Positions 1 to 10,341 of a DNA stretch of 64,000 bases are shown in pieces. The translations under genes and the position numbers were made by a program. Within the stretch, counting starts at the first letter, position 1. Every line of letters starts with the position of its first letter. Origin of the DNA: Gymnopilus junonius (taxonomy: Eukaryota; Basidiomycota; Agaricomycetes; Agaricales; Galerinaceae); contig JADNYJ010000055.1 in the NCBI GenBank assembly GCA_015501075.1, forward strand, positions 62,001-126,000. The letters are read 5' to 3'. The notes beneath the pieces were generated by a model. It was not told the origin of the DNA and did not search any database. It worked only from the letters and a program-made list of their open reading frames with translations.

Positions 1-2273
1 AGCTCAAGGAGATCACTGGGAAAAGCTTCTCAATCCGTTGCTTGAGAAGGACCGCGTCCAGTGCGAGGCTTGGAAAGATGAAGTGCAAAACTTGCTAATC
101 TTTGTGAGCACAACCATTATATCCATGTCTTGTGTCTCTTCTTGGACCAAACAATTCTCCAGGCGGGTCTTTTTTCTGCAGTCTTGTCGGCCTTTGTAGT
201 CGTATCATATCCGACTCTCCAGCCCGACCAGAATGAAACTATGATCAGCTTACTTGCCCGCATCGCTACACGACTCGACAACCCGCTCAATGCTACTTTA
301 TCTGCGGATCCAGTTAATCCAGCACTATTTTCCAATGCGCCAACACCCTCCTCCATAAGGATCAACGCCTTTTGGTTCATTAGTCTTGTACTCAGCCTCA
401 CAGCCGCGCTCATCGGTATCATCTCTCTACAGTGGCTTAGAGAGCACCAACAGTACCCAAGTTCTATCCCTGCTCGGCAAAAATTCGCCTTACTCAACAT
501 GAGAACGGAAGGTCTTGTGGCGTGGTACGTTCCGCAAGTCTTCTCTTCCTTGCCGCTGCTCCTCCAGTTGGCACTCTTGCTCTTCTTCGTGGGGTTAATC
601 GACTTTCTACTTGCTACCTCTCTGAGTGTCGCAATACCCGTTATTGTTTTCATTTCCGTTCCTTTCGCATTTCTCATCCTCAGTACAACTATCCCAGCCT
701 TCCAAGTATTTGTGTTCTGCCTTCCTCTTGCGAATGCCCGCAGGGTTCCTCAGCAGGCCCCTTATAAGTCAACCCAATCCAGACTTTTTGGACAGCTCCT
801 TACGTTCTCAAGTCACACCTTTAGGTTTTTCTCCTACACAATCCATGCTATATACAGCCTTTTCTGCTTATGGCCTTCACTTCGGCAACGATATCGGGGC
901 CTCATCAGGAAACTTCAGATGTGAATGCAGACCAAGATGAGCTGGAACGCGTCAACGAAGAGGTGTACGAGACCTTGCTGTCCTCGTCCTGGTTGTCTTT
1001 TGACAAGGATGGATTGTTATGCGAGACGCATATGCGAAGTGCATTTTTGACAAAGAACCGCGTATGAAGGCGGGTAGCCTGTTTCACTCTAAACAGTCGG
1101 CTCCTTTCTATGATTTGACAAGGGGAATAGCCAGCGCAGTTTTTGAATATACTCAGTCCGATCCTGCATCCTATGTTCGGCGTATGTCTCTGTTCAGGAA
1201 TTGACATCAAGTATTATTGGTGATAAAGCAGCCACATGTTTCCGTTATAGAGGCGAATCATATAATAGTTATCTTCAGACCCTTCTAACTATAGGTGACC
1301 TCACAAAGCCTCCTCAACCTTTTGTGCTCTCTTGAAGACCCTCGCGTTGAATTTTTGCAGGATGAGAATATGTTCATATTCTTGTCGCTATGCACTCAAC
1401 CCCCTCCCTTCATCCTTCAGCACTTCGCTGAATTGCATATACGGATAGCCAACTACTTATTCCCGGGCCTAGGTGACGCTCGCAGGCCACTGCAGGACCC
1501 ATTGGTGGACTTCCCAACATACCCTGACTTCCAGATCTACTTATGCTATGGCAAGGCCCCTTGGCAAGAAGCAAAATATGGCTCTTGCTTCAGTGGTGGT
1601 GAGCATTCTATTTAGAGTTCAAGCCCTACGCTGTTTTTAATTGCTTTCTGCTGCAGCAATTTCTGAGCAATTTTCGCATTTCATAACCGCCTATCTAGAA
1701 ACCCTAGCCAGCCCCAGTCTCGGAGAGGACGTCATATTGTCGTCTCTATACAACTATAAAGTTGGCGAATTTTTTGAGTACGCAATTGTTCGGCAGTCAT
1801 CGGAGAAGATCCCATTCAATCTAGATCTCCTTTCGAAAAGTATAAGGAATAACGCAGGAATATTAAACAAGAAATCAGACCTCTTGTTTTATATCTCTTC
1901 TTTCTATACGCATTCTCTATGGCATTCGGACCCCGAGTTCGGCGCTTCCAAAACCTATAAAGATGTCAGGGCTTTCCTGCCTGTTCTACGTCAATATCTA
2001 AATACGAGAGGAACACCCGATGCCGATCTTCGCGAACATTTAGGAGTACCCAGTTTTGATGATGATTGGTGGGGGTTTTTAAATCGTCAAGAAGCCAAGC
2101 CTGACGCACCAGAAGACAACAAGCTTCTTTCATCCACTGGCACTGGTTCTAACGCTGACAATCCTCGAAATGCTGAACCTCTTGCTTGCCCAGTCAGACC
2201 AGGCCTTCCGACTGACCAACTTGGTGACAATGACATGGCGAAACTTAATCCCCATGCTGAGGATCTCGTCTAG
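1..2273 (+). CDS. DUF6535 domain membrane protein, 5' partial, frame-disrupted
   Basis: The first coding stretch (from base 2) ends at 103. A 59-bp GT-AG intron (104-162) follows, and the frame then enters a hydrophobic region with several predicted membrane helices, including a FWFISLVLSL segment and a SLQWLREHQ stretch typical of the basidiomycete DUF6535 family. The function of that family is unknown. Further introns lie near 1182-1294 and at 1599-1656, and the stop is at 2273. Two frame breaks are seen. Near 905-925 the frame moves from RQRYRGLIRKLQ to an ELERVNEEVYETLL stretch. Near 1010 the frame changes within SFDKD-W-VMRDAYAKC, and one extra T restores the family-like WIVMRD. The true start lies upstream of the window. 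It could be a decaying family member, because DUF6535 genes are numerous and often broken, or an intact gene with assembly deletions. Confidence 0.72.
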
Positions 2274-3488
2274 TACCAGGCTTGTTTTCTCGTCATGGAT
2301 GTGACATCTGATCACTAAGATCTTTATTTCCTCTTGCTAAATAAGTCGTACATATATTAGCACTTGCTAATATATATACATTTTTTCCTGCCTCTTTTTT
2401 TAGAAGGGCCATAATGAACGAGTCTGGAGAATACGAACGAGAACGGGATCTTTGCAAGATCTTTGCCCGAGTATCTCAAAAACACGCAATGGATGCTTTG
2501 GATGCTATATATTTTCCTGTCATACAGGTACATGATTTCAGAAACAACATGAGTAGTCGACTAATTTTAAAATCCTACAGACAGTAACATATCGACTCTT
2601 TCCTATCATAATAAGGGCCCTTATTATGATAGGAAAGAGTCGATGCATTAGGAAATTTACGGAAATCCATTGCAATGAATACATGATTGAGCAGACCACA
2701 TGAGCGTATGAGAAAAAGATGAAGAACCTCAGAAATATTATTTACATAAAGCGCAAAAGATACCAGGATATGGGAGGAGAGACTATGATGTGGAAGAAGA
2801 AACAAATCCAAGGATAAGACAAAAAGAATCACCAAAGGGTAGCTATGTTATAGCAGACATGTCTTGCCGTGGAAACCAGCGCTGGAGGGAAAGCGAGCCG
2901 GAAGCACCAATCAACCGGGATAGGCGCAAGGAGTTGGCTGGACAGTAATGCTCATCTTCGACATGCCAATAGAAGTAACAATGCTCGTCAGTATTATCAC
3001 TTCCACTTGCATGGTCGAGCACCACACCAGGGAGTAAAGCCAAGAACGCACAGCGTTTCAGCCTTACCCACGACATGGCAGTGCGGTCAAAGCATTATCT
3101 CGTCAGACAATGCTTCAACCCGACAAATATACGCCCAAAAGCCGCTCCAAGCATAGCGACACAGGGGTTTTCAGACGATGCGTTCGACAAGGCGGATCCT
3201 GTCCAGCAAGGTATCAAAGCAATCTTCAATAGACAAGACAAAGGGCATTCGGCAAGACAGAACCAGGACCAGCAATCGAAGAGGAACATAGGGCTTCAGA
3301 ACATTGGCTTGCCTCGTCGAGCACCACGAGGAGGACGGTATGGAGTGTCGCCGACGTAAACTTGGATGGGCTGAGCTGCAGGTGGACAGGCAGCCCTCTT
3401 AGGAACGAAGGTCCGCGCCTTTGCATTGAGAGCAGGTGCGGGTCGTGAAGGCTATACCGCGGTTCAATATAGTGATTTTGAGAGATAT
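2274..3488. other. Intergenic region without a recognised gene
   Basis: This stretch separates the DUF6535 gene from the 3' end of the minus-strand gene that follows. A short ATG-initiated frame at 2414-2587 (about 57 codons) and several minus-strand frames between 2843 and 3426 are open, but none resembles a family I recognise and none shows convincing splice structure. The notable element is the perfect palindrome at 2591-2644, listed separately. Confidence 0.5.
2591..2644. repeat. 54-bp perfect palindrome
   Basis: Two 27-base arms are exact reverse complements with no spacer. The centre is GGGCCC at 2615-2620, and the arms begin with ATCGACTC at the left edge and end with GAGTCGAT at the right. 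The base pairs just outside do not match, so the symmetry ends sharply. It could extrude as a hairpin or cruciform. It is not an evident coding or terminator element. Confidence 0.95.
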
Positions 3489-5550
3489 TTATGGGCTTAC
3501 TGGGGAATTATCAGGTAAAAGAACTTGGACGCCCACTGGTTCGACCTCAGTGTCCAGGAGGCTTTCCACAGCAGTTTTGATGATGGAGGGAACAGAAGGA
3601 CAAGACTTTTAATGTCATGAGAAAAGATGCAGCCATAGTAGGTCAGAAATGGCACGTACCAGATGAAGTCCGTCGTCAGGTGAAAGGGCACTTGAACCGG
3701 AAACACTTTCATCCGTAGTTATTTCGTGAGGTGGCTCGCTTTGAGTCGTCTCAACTCCGATTTCATTCTGTGCATTTCATCAGTCAAAGGTGTGACGAGT
3801 TGATAAGATTATCACTGACCATCGAATCAACATCCTGCCGATCAGCCTTCTTTTCTTCATCCTGTATTTCTTGAGAGGCTGCAGCGTTTCTTTCTTCGAC
3901 AACGGCAACAGCGACATCGGCTGCAATTTCGTTCTGTTCATTTTATCGGTCAGTAAAAGGCATAACGAGTCGATGAGATCACTGACCACCGAATCAGCGT
4001 CCTTCCGGCCAGTCTCTTCTTCCCTCTGTAGTTCTTTAGAGACTTCATCGATTCCTTCTTCTGCAACGACAGCGGCAACGTCAGCTTCAATGTCGTTCTG
4101 TTCGTTTCATCAGTCAATAAAAGGTGAAGATGTGACGAATTGATATTATCACTGACCACCAAATCAGCATCCCCCGATCTGTCTCCTCTCGTCCTCCTGT
4201 ATTTCTTCAGAGGCTTCATCGTCTCCTTCCTCGATAGCGGCGATACCGTCATCAGCTTCCTCTTCATGGTCAACCACTAAATCTTTCCCTTCTTCGATCT
4301 CTTCTGACGGAGTCATGGCTTGGAGGCAGAAGAGGATGGCTGGTGTAATGACGGTGGCAACCAGGAGTTGTGGTGGCATGGGATTTAGGTGAGGGCGGTG
4401 GTCGTAGACTGTTACAATTTCACCAGGTTCACATTGCTGTCGAGACGCATTGGAACTGGATGTAGAGATCGGGAGCGGGGTATTGAGATTGTCGGCATTG
4501 TCCTTCACAGTGGAAGGAGCTATGTCAACTTTGCTATCAAGAACAATGTCGGGGTTACGCCAGGTCTGAAGCTTGTTCCAAAAAGGGTGGTAAATATAGG
4601 GAAATTTAAACAAATTTTCGTTGTGAATCCAGCTCTCTAGATCGTCTTCTTCAGAGAGGTCGATGGTGACAAAACAAGGGATGTAATGCTGCGAGGACTG
4701 GTTAAATTCTTCCTCGTCGGATATCCAACTTGAGGCATAGAAAGGGCGAGTAGCGAGGACAAGGCCAGTTAAGAATGCGAGTGCATAAAGGAAATGTCTG
4801 AGGCCGAAAGAAGTGCCTGCGACCTTGTCGTCTTCGAAAACAGAAGTGGCAGTAGGTTTGAGTGAAGGAGAATCATGGGTGTTGCAAGTCGGCGAAGCGA
4901 TATGCACGACTGATTAAGTGATAAGTATGAGGATGTGATGACATATGGTAAATAAAGTAGTGGTATACCTGTGTCGCTGTCAATCGCCGCATCAATTGAG
5001 TGCCAACTCGAGGTGGTCTATATGCAACTAGCGATGAAGTTAGTCGTCGGAAGTTAAGTTGAAAAGGATGGAGGACTGACCCAGATCTATATTGAAGAAG
5101 CACGACAAATTTGCAATGAATTCCTCTTGGTCTGCATCGGCGAGAGACAGTGGAAGGATTCGAGTTCTGGGTCAACGAGCGCCAGCGAGGTCGACAGTGA
5201 CGCCTCATATGCGGCAGCGAAAGAGTACACGGGCCCAATCGGGCGAGGCGGAATTTCATCAACAACAGTGGAGTTGAATGGCGCATCGTTGTGATTGAAA
5301 GGAATCTTGGCACATGATGTCCCTTATGGCATGAGACGAGGGCGGCGAGTTTGACAGCACCGAAGCCAAAAGAGCCTGCGGCAATGGCGGTACCGGCGAT
5401 GCGAGCCATGCGTTCGTATTGAGGACCCGCCTTGCCGGCGGGCACTGTAGCTGCGATGGAGCTTGCGACGTCGAAGCGGGAGATGGGTCTAGGGAAACCA
5501 TTGAAGACGGTTCCATATGAAATGGCGAGGAGAGATTTGGAGACGAGCAT
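3489..5550 (-). CDS. Unrecognised membrane protein with acidic exon-repeat tail
   Basis: The product is not recognised. Reading leftwards from an ATG at 5550, the N-terminus contains an AGTAIAAGSFGFGAVKLAAL-type hydrophobic stretch. The largest exon (about 4157-4911) has a second likely membrane helix (HFLYALAFLTGLVLA), followed by an acidic region. The tail is built from phase-0 exons at 3987-4097, 3820-3933, 3660-3767 and 3489-3605, separated by 52-59 bp introns. The stop is TAA at 3489-3491. The first two of these exons are repeats of each other and of the end of the large exon (motif: acidic, then EEI/LQ, then DADSV). The 5' half needs three one-base additions to stay in one frame: near 5308, near 5150 and in the short exon near 4990. 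The exact 5' exon structure is therefore uncertain. Topology suggests an endomembrane or surface protein with a charged, disordered tail. Confidence 0.5.
3820..4270 (-). repeat. Exon-plus-intron tandem repeat (about 2.7 units of 167-170 bp)
   Basis: Units are 3820-3986, 3987-4156 and a partial unit from 4157 to about 4270. Each unit holds one phase-0 exon of 111-114 bp plus its adjoining 52-59 bp intron. The 5' splice site (GTCAGTGAT) and the end of the intron (GAACAG or similar) are repeated along with the coding part. The encoded segments align with each other: an acidic A/V-rich start, a Q-rich middle, and a K/R/D-rich end finishing in D-A-D or D-V-D. Because the unit is symmetric in phase, copies can be gained or lost without breaking the frame. 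Confidence 0.85.
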
Positions 5551-6936
5551 GTTATAAACGTTGTATTATTGCTGAAGGCGGGTTATGGCGAGGTGAAAAG
5601 TGCAGGGCAAATTTGGTGCAGAAAGGTGTGGATTGTGCGCCGATCTTTATACCTGTGTGGTCTGTTTAATGTTTTGGCAGATTTGCAGACCAAAGTCGCG
5701 TCGACGCGACACCAAACGCGACTCACATGTTATACGATCGGAACGATCGTTTCTTGGGGCTAGCCTTTGAAGCTTGTAGACTATTTTGGGGAGAATCTCT
5801 TTTCATAATGACGTCCTTCGACATCACCTTCCGTTCGGCAATATTGGTTGAGGCACCTTGGCGACAAAAACTGTGGAAAGTATGGCAAGGAGGTAGGCTA
5901 AGCAGGTAAGTAGCTTCCAGATTTAGCTCAGAAATCCAGTTTGCGACACCACCATGACTGCGAACGGTCGTCGCCAAGTTTGAAGGCGGGTCTCCAAAGC
6001 GCGCAGGACGGCATGGCTTCCGGAAGAAAGCTTTCGACATTTCTGACTTGGATATCCACATAGATACTGGAGCCGTGGAATCAGTGCAATCCAAGGTCTT
6101 CATGATCATGAAGTCAAAGCTGCAGGACAGAGTTGAGGCCTTTCAGCTAAGCAGAACGCTAGCAAAGAGTTTGAGATGGTTGTTGATCGAGAAGAAGATC
6201 AACCAAACTCAATTCGGAAATAATTACCTTTTCAGGTCGGCAAAATCTGAGTCGACCCATCGATTCCTGATAACTTGTCCCGCCATGCGTCATCGCATAT
6301 CATATATACGACACTAAGAAACCTTTTCTCAGTGATGCAACCCAAGTCTAATCACACAAAGAGTTAGAGACCGAAACCAAAGCTGCTCATTGGGTGCGTT
6401 AAAAACCCAGTGGGAAAAGCTACCAATGGCAGGAACATGATGCGAAAACGAAAAAGTGTACAGGACATAACAATCGCTTCTATCAGCATGCAACCACAGT
6501 CTCCCCTCTCCGTGCTCGAATGTCGGAAATCAAGAATCACAGTCAATAGTCGATATAGTCGTGCATTTAAGCATTAATCCAAGGCCCGGGGAGAAAATAA
6601 AAGAGAGAAGAAGGGAAGGAGAGTCGAAGTCGACGAAGAAAGGAAGAGAGAAAGAGGTCGCCTTTATATGCCTAGGATGGGCGGCTGGCAGTGGATGACC
6701 ATCTTTTGATATACGATGGTGACCGACTGAACTGGTGGATACTTACCCGTATCTTGTGTTTGGAAATAGCCTGGTTCGCCTCCTTCCCGTTTCGGTCCAA
6801 GGCAAGGGCAGAGAGGCCGTTGATTCTACAAAATACACTATTTGAAAGTCCCAGTGCGCCCCTAGCCTACACATATATGCGTTGCTCGTTCCATCCATCG
6901 AAGAACAAGAAAGTCCATAACATGATAATAAATACT
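5551..6936. other. Intergenic region, possible coding remnant at 5959-6317
   Basis: This lies between two minus-strand genes and includes the upstream region of the membrane-protein gene. A plus-strand frame open from about 5959 to 6317 has a biased composition with a readable stretch (KFEGGSPKRAGRHGFRKKAF, then DISDLDIHIDTGAVE), but an in-frame stop lies just upstream and no partner exon was found. It may be a gene remnant. The part 6590-6670 is purine-rich (GAGAAG-type repeats). Nothing else was recognised. Confidence 0.4.
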
Positions 6937-9194
6937 TCACTTTGAAGCTTCCTCGATTTCCTTCCGCCACCGTTTCTGAATATCTATGGTCTCCAAGAAG
7001 ATTTTGTACTTGGCATCTAGCAGCTTCTTCTCCTTCTGTGTACAGCTGGGCTTGATCATCATTCCAGGAGGGGTCATCTCGACCTAGTTCCCATTCAGCA
7101 AAAAGAGAGAGAACAACGAATGTCGTAAATCCCACCATAATATCCCACAACATCTCCGCTTGCCCCTCCTTCCCCTTCCAGCATCCTCCTTCCCCCAAAC
7201 GCATCCGCCAACCGCCCCAGCATCGCCGCCCCCAGCCCCACCGCCTGATCGCTGTTAGCAGGCAAAACGACCGGCATACAGCATACATCAGCGAAAAGCT
7301 GCATGAGGAGCGTGTTGCGCGCCTGCCCGCCCGACATGAAGATGGAGGTGACTTGGTGGCCCGAGCCGTTGAGCGTGTCGATGATGTGGCGTGTTTGCAG
7401 GGCGATGGCGAGGAGCGTGGCGTGGTATTGTTTGCAGAGGGACGTTAGGGAGTTGTCCTGGAGTGGAATATATGGTGAGTTGAACTGGGTTGGGAAGGGT
7501 TATATGGAAGGACGTACTAGCTCTAAGCCAATGACCGAGCCTCGCATGCGAGGATCAGCAATGGGTGACCTATTTCCTGTATATAACTTTTCTTCAGCAT
7601 CATCCTTGCAAAAAAGATCAAAAGTCAAACCATGAAAATCAGGGTATAAATGCAAATCCTTGGTGAGCTCCGTCAGAGAGTCAACCTCGTTTTCCGCTCG
7701 TAGTTGTTCTAGCAATTCCTGTATGACTGCAAGCAGCTGAGCATCACGTCCGAACCTAAAAATGCCATGAGATGCCTACAAATGTGCACGTTTTTTCCTT
7801 GTTCCTTGGATATTTTAACGGCTTCTGGGTATGCAGGGTGGTTCGTTAGGATAAAATCAATGAGCTGGTATGTGGTACAGAATATGAGCTTGGGGCGAAG
7901 GATGAAAAGTACGCATTAGCAGGCAGACCTGTCCGGTTGATGATTGGCCTCCTTCGTTCATCCACCAACCGCTGATAATTGGGTCCTATAAAAAATTACG
8001 CCGAAACATCACGAAGAGAGTGGCACAAATAGATACCTTATACGGTCCCCATACACCAGGGACGAATATTCCTTTTGGGCTCTAAGATTGGAATGATTAC
8101 AGGGATTTCAATGATATGTATTCCGACTGTAGTCACCTGAACGATATGACATGTACTTGTGCCAGCAACAGCAGCCAAACGGTGTCCTGACTCCTCCAAG
8201 GAAGGAATGACATCTGAAAGTTCACCGTTTACTTTGTACCTTGCAGCAACAGTGCCCATCCATCCAGCATACCTAAAGCACACAATCAGCCAACGAACCG
8301 CAAACGTGAAAGAAAACGAAACGAAGGCCGCTTACGCATCAATCAAAGCACTGCCAACTGGCGTCCCAGGAAGCAACCCCAATTCCTCCGCGGCCTTCTT
8401 GGATAACCCTTCTCCGACAGGCATACCGGCAATCAACACCTCCTCGCCCTCCATCACACCGATCTGGGTATAATCGCGTTCACTCAGCTCTTGTAACCCA
8501 ATCCGCTTAAAGAAATCCTTCTGCCAGCCCGAGTTGGGTACATAAGAGCATTTACAGGTCAATGAGCAGCAGGATCGGGAGGTGTCGTGTGTTGCTCGGT
8601 AGGTAAGGAAGTCGGGCAGGTCGAAGAATTGACATTTGCTGAAGAGGGATGGGGACATGTTGTTTTTTAGCCAGAGGATTTTCGGGATTTCCATTTCCAA
8701 CTGTCATGGTTTTCCAATGAGTATTTGAGAGTGAAAGGCGGATTAGGAGAAAGACATACACTCATCGTTCCACCAACATAGTCCAATACGATTGACCCCG
8801 ATGCATTAATTAAATCCGCCTCCTTCTCAGCGCGATGATCGGCCCAAAGAATAACATTTCTCTCTCCATGCTGTCCCAGTCTCTCGCCCTTGGTAACCAC
8901 CACGGGCTCACCCTCAAAGTCAGCAACAGCCAACGAACAAGTTGCGTCAAACCCCAAGCCTTTCACCTGGCTGGGCTCAACACCAGCATCTTTCAGCACA
9001 GCGTGGATGACGATGCCAATTGCAGACCAGATGTCGGCGGTGGACTGTTCGAAGATCCTGCTGTCGGTGGGGTCTCGCCAGGTTTTGGTGTCTCGTGTGG
9101 ATATAGCACTGACGTGACCGGATTTGTTAACCAGGGTGGCACGTACGGAGCCTGTGCCGACGTCGATCCCGACGTAGTAGCTTTGGGAGGACAT
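6937..9194 (-). CDS. FGGY-family carbohydrate (pentulose) kinase
   Basis: The protein should phosphorylate a sugar or polyol such as D-ribulose with ATP in the cytosol. It resembles the eukaryotic FGGY group that includes yeast YDR109C. The N-terminus has the phosphate-1 motif in YYVGIDVGTGSVRATLV, followed by ILWADHRAEKEA. Later exons contain WMGTVAARY, an AGTSTCHIVQ adenosine-type motif, the SPKGIFVPGVWGPYK exon, GWWMNEGGQSSTGQ, and near the C-terminus SIFMSGGQARN and DQAVGLGAAMLG. Clear exons are 8760-9194, 8336-8700, 8137-8272 and 8037-8081, followed by several more. The tail (MTPPGMMIKPS to IQKRWRKEIEEASK) ends at TGA 6937-6939. Between ADAFGG and LWDIM-VEMTPPG (near 7150-7200, a G-rich tract) the frame must shift, and the splice near 7740-7790 is unclear. 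The family is secure; these two junctions are not. Confidence 0.85.
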
Positions 9195-9633
9195 GCTGCG
9201 AAGATGGTAAGAGAGAAAGAAGAGGGAAAGTTCTAAGGGTGGGGTGCTTTAAAGCATGAGATGATATAGGGGCTTCGAGGAAGATTTGATATCTGATCAT
9301 GCGGGGTACGGACCGGACAGCAACCCACGCAGATATTCCCCTCACACCCCTCATGAAATGAGTTTACATCGAAGGAACGGTTAGTTTATTTTGCTGGCAA
9401 GTTATAGGCTGGTCTTGAGGGCTTGCCGACTTAGGGTAGACATGACACTGAAGACCATAGATTTCTTACGGATTCCCATCTTAAGACCAGAGAGAACTGA
9501 AGACTCAACAATTTAACTTGCACACCAGGGATAGGATGTTTTGGCCATTTGCATGATTTTTTATAGGAGCGTGCAGTGGAGTACATGTAGCCTAGCAAGC
9601 ATAAAGAGAGCGAAAGAAAGCGAAAGGTTCCAT
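9195..9633. promoter_or_regulatory. Upstream region of the FGGY kinase / 3' flank of eS25 gene
   Basis: This stretch lies between the start of the kinase gene (minus strand) and the stop of the eS25 gene (minus strand), so it should hold the kinase promoter and the eS25 terminator. On the minus strand a CCTATATCATC stretch lies about 65-75 bp before the kinase ATG and a pyrimidine-rich CTTTCCCTCTTCTTTCTCTC run lies just before it. Both are common in fungal promoters but were not tested. Confidence 0.4.
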
Positions 9634-10176
9634 CTAATCTGATGCTGTCGCCCGTGCTGAGTAGAAGGAAGAAAGTTAGAACCAAGCCACACCAGCTGGG
9701 TCGAATTTTACTCACTGTAGATGAGCTGGGATGAGTGGTGGACAATGCGCTTGATGAGCTTCTCCTTCTCAAGGTGACGGATAGCAACGCGGGCCAAGCT
9801 GCCGTTGACTTTGAGACGCTCGATGAGGATGCTCTGGCTGATGAACTTGAAGGTGGGGACTTCCTTCAGGATACGGTCGTAGGTGGTCTTGTCGAGGGAG
9901 ACAGCGTGTTGGGCCTTATCCTTGACCTTTCCCTTGGACCACTTCTTCTTCTTGGCGGATTTACCGCCGCTTGATGCAGCGGGGGCGGCTTTTGCTTTGG
10001 CCTACGGGAAACACCAAGTCAGTTCAGGTCGCCAGATTAAAAGAAGGTTCATCCAAGGTGAAAAAGTTGCATCCATCCCAATCCCTCATAGACAGCTGCG
10101 ATCCTTCGCAAAGACCATCCTCCGGCAGTCCAGAAAGCCTTCCAACGACGAAATAGCATGAAAAAGTACTCACCAT
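9634..10176 (-). CDS. RPS25: 40S ribosomal protein S25 (eS25)
   Basis: This is a small-subunit ribosomal protein. The gene has three exons. Exon 1 (10174-10176) is only the ATG, immediately followed by a GTGAGT donor. Exon 2 (9716-10001) encodes the Lys-rich N-terminus with [15 protein letters not shown] and the winged-helix core ([19 protein letters not shown], then [19 protein letters not shown]). Exon 3 (9634-9656) ends the protein with TRATASD. All four splice sites are GT-AG and the frame is continuous, so the gene is intact. The length is usual for fungal eS25. A start codon isolated by an intron is common for ribosomal protein genes. It is divergent from the glucosidase II beta gene, with only 165 bp between the two ATGs. 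Confidence 0.96.
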
Positions 10177-10341
10177 AGTTGCTGTGACCGTCGATGATGA
10201 GGCTCAGCAGACCGATGGGCTTTCGAAAGAGCGAGTGCGTGCCTTATTTGGCTCTCCTTACGTAAGGGCTCTTTAGCAAATGACGAGTGACGCGCTGGAC
10301 ACGTCGATCGAAATTGAGGAGTTGAAGGGATTGGACAGGCG
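10177..10341. promoter_or_regulatory. 165-bp bidirectional promoter, eS25 / glucosidase II beta
   Basis: The two start codons face away from each other across 165 bp, so both promoters and 5' leaders must share or overlap this interval. No clear TATA box was seen. Confidence 0.7.

Noticed and set aside
9735..9974. Plus-strand acidic frame over the eS25 gene
   Set aside because: It is the complement of a perfectly readable eS25 exon.
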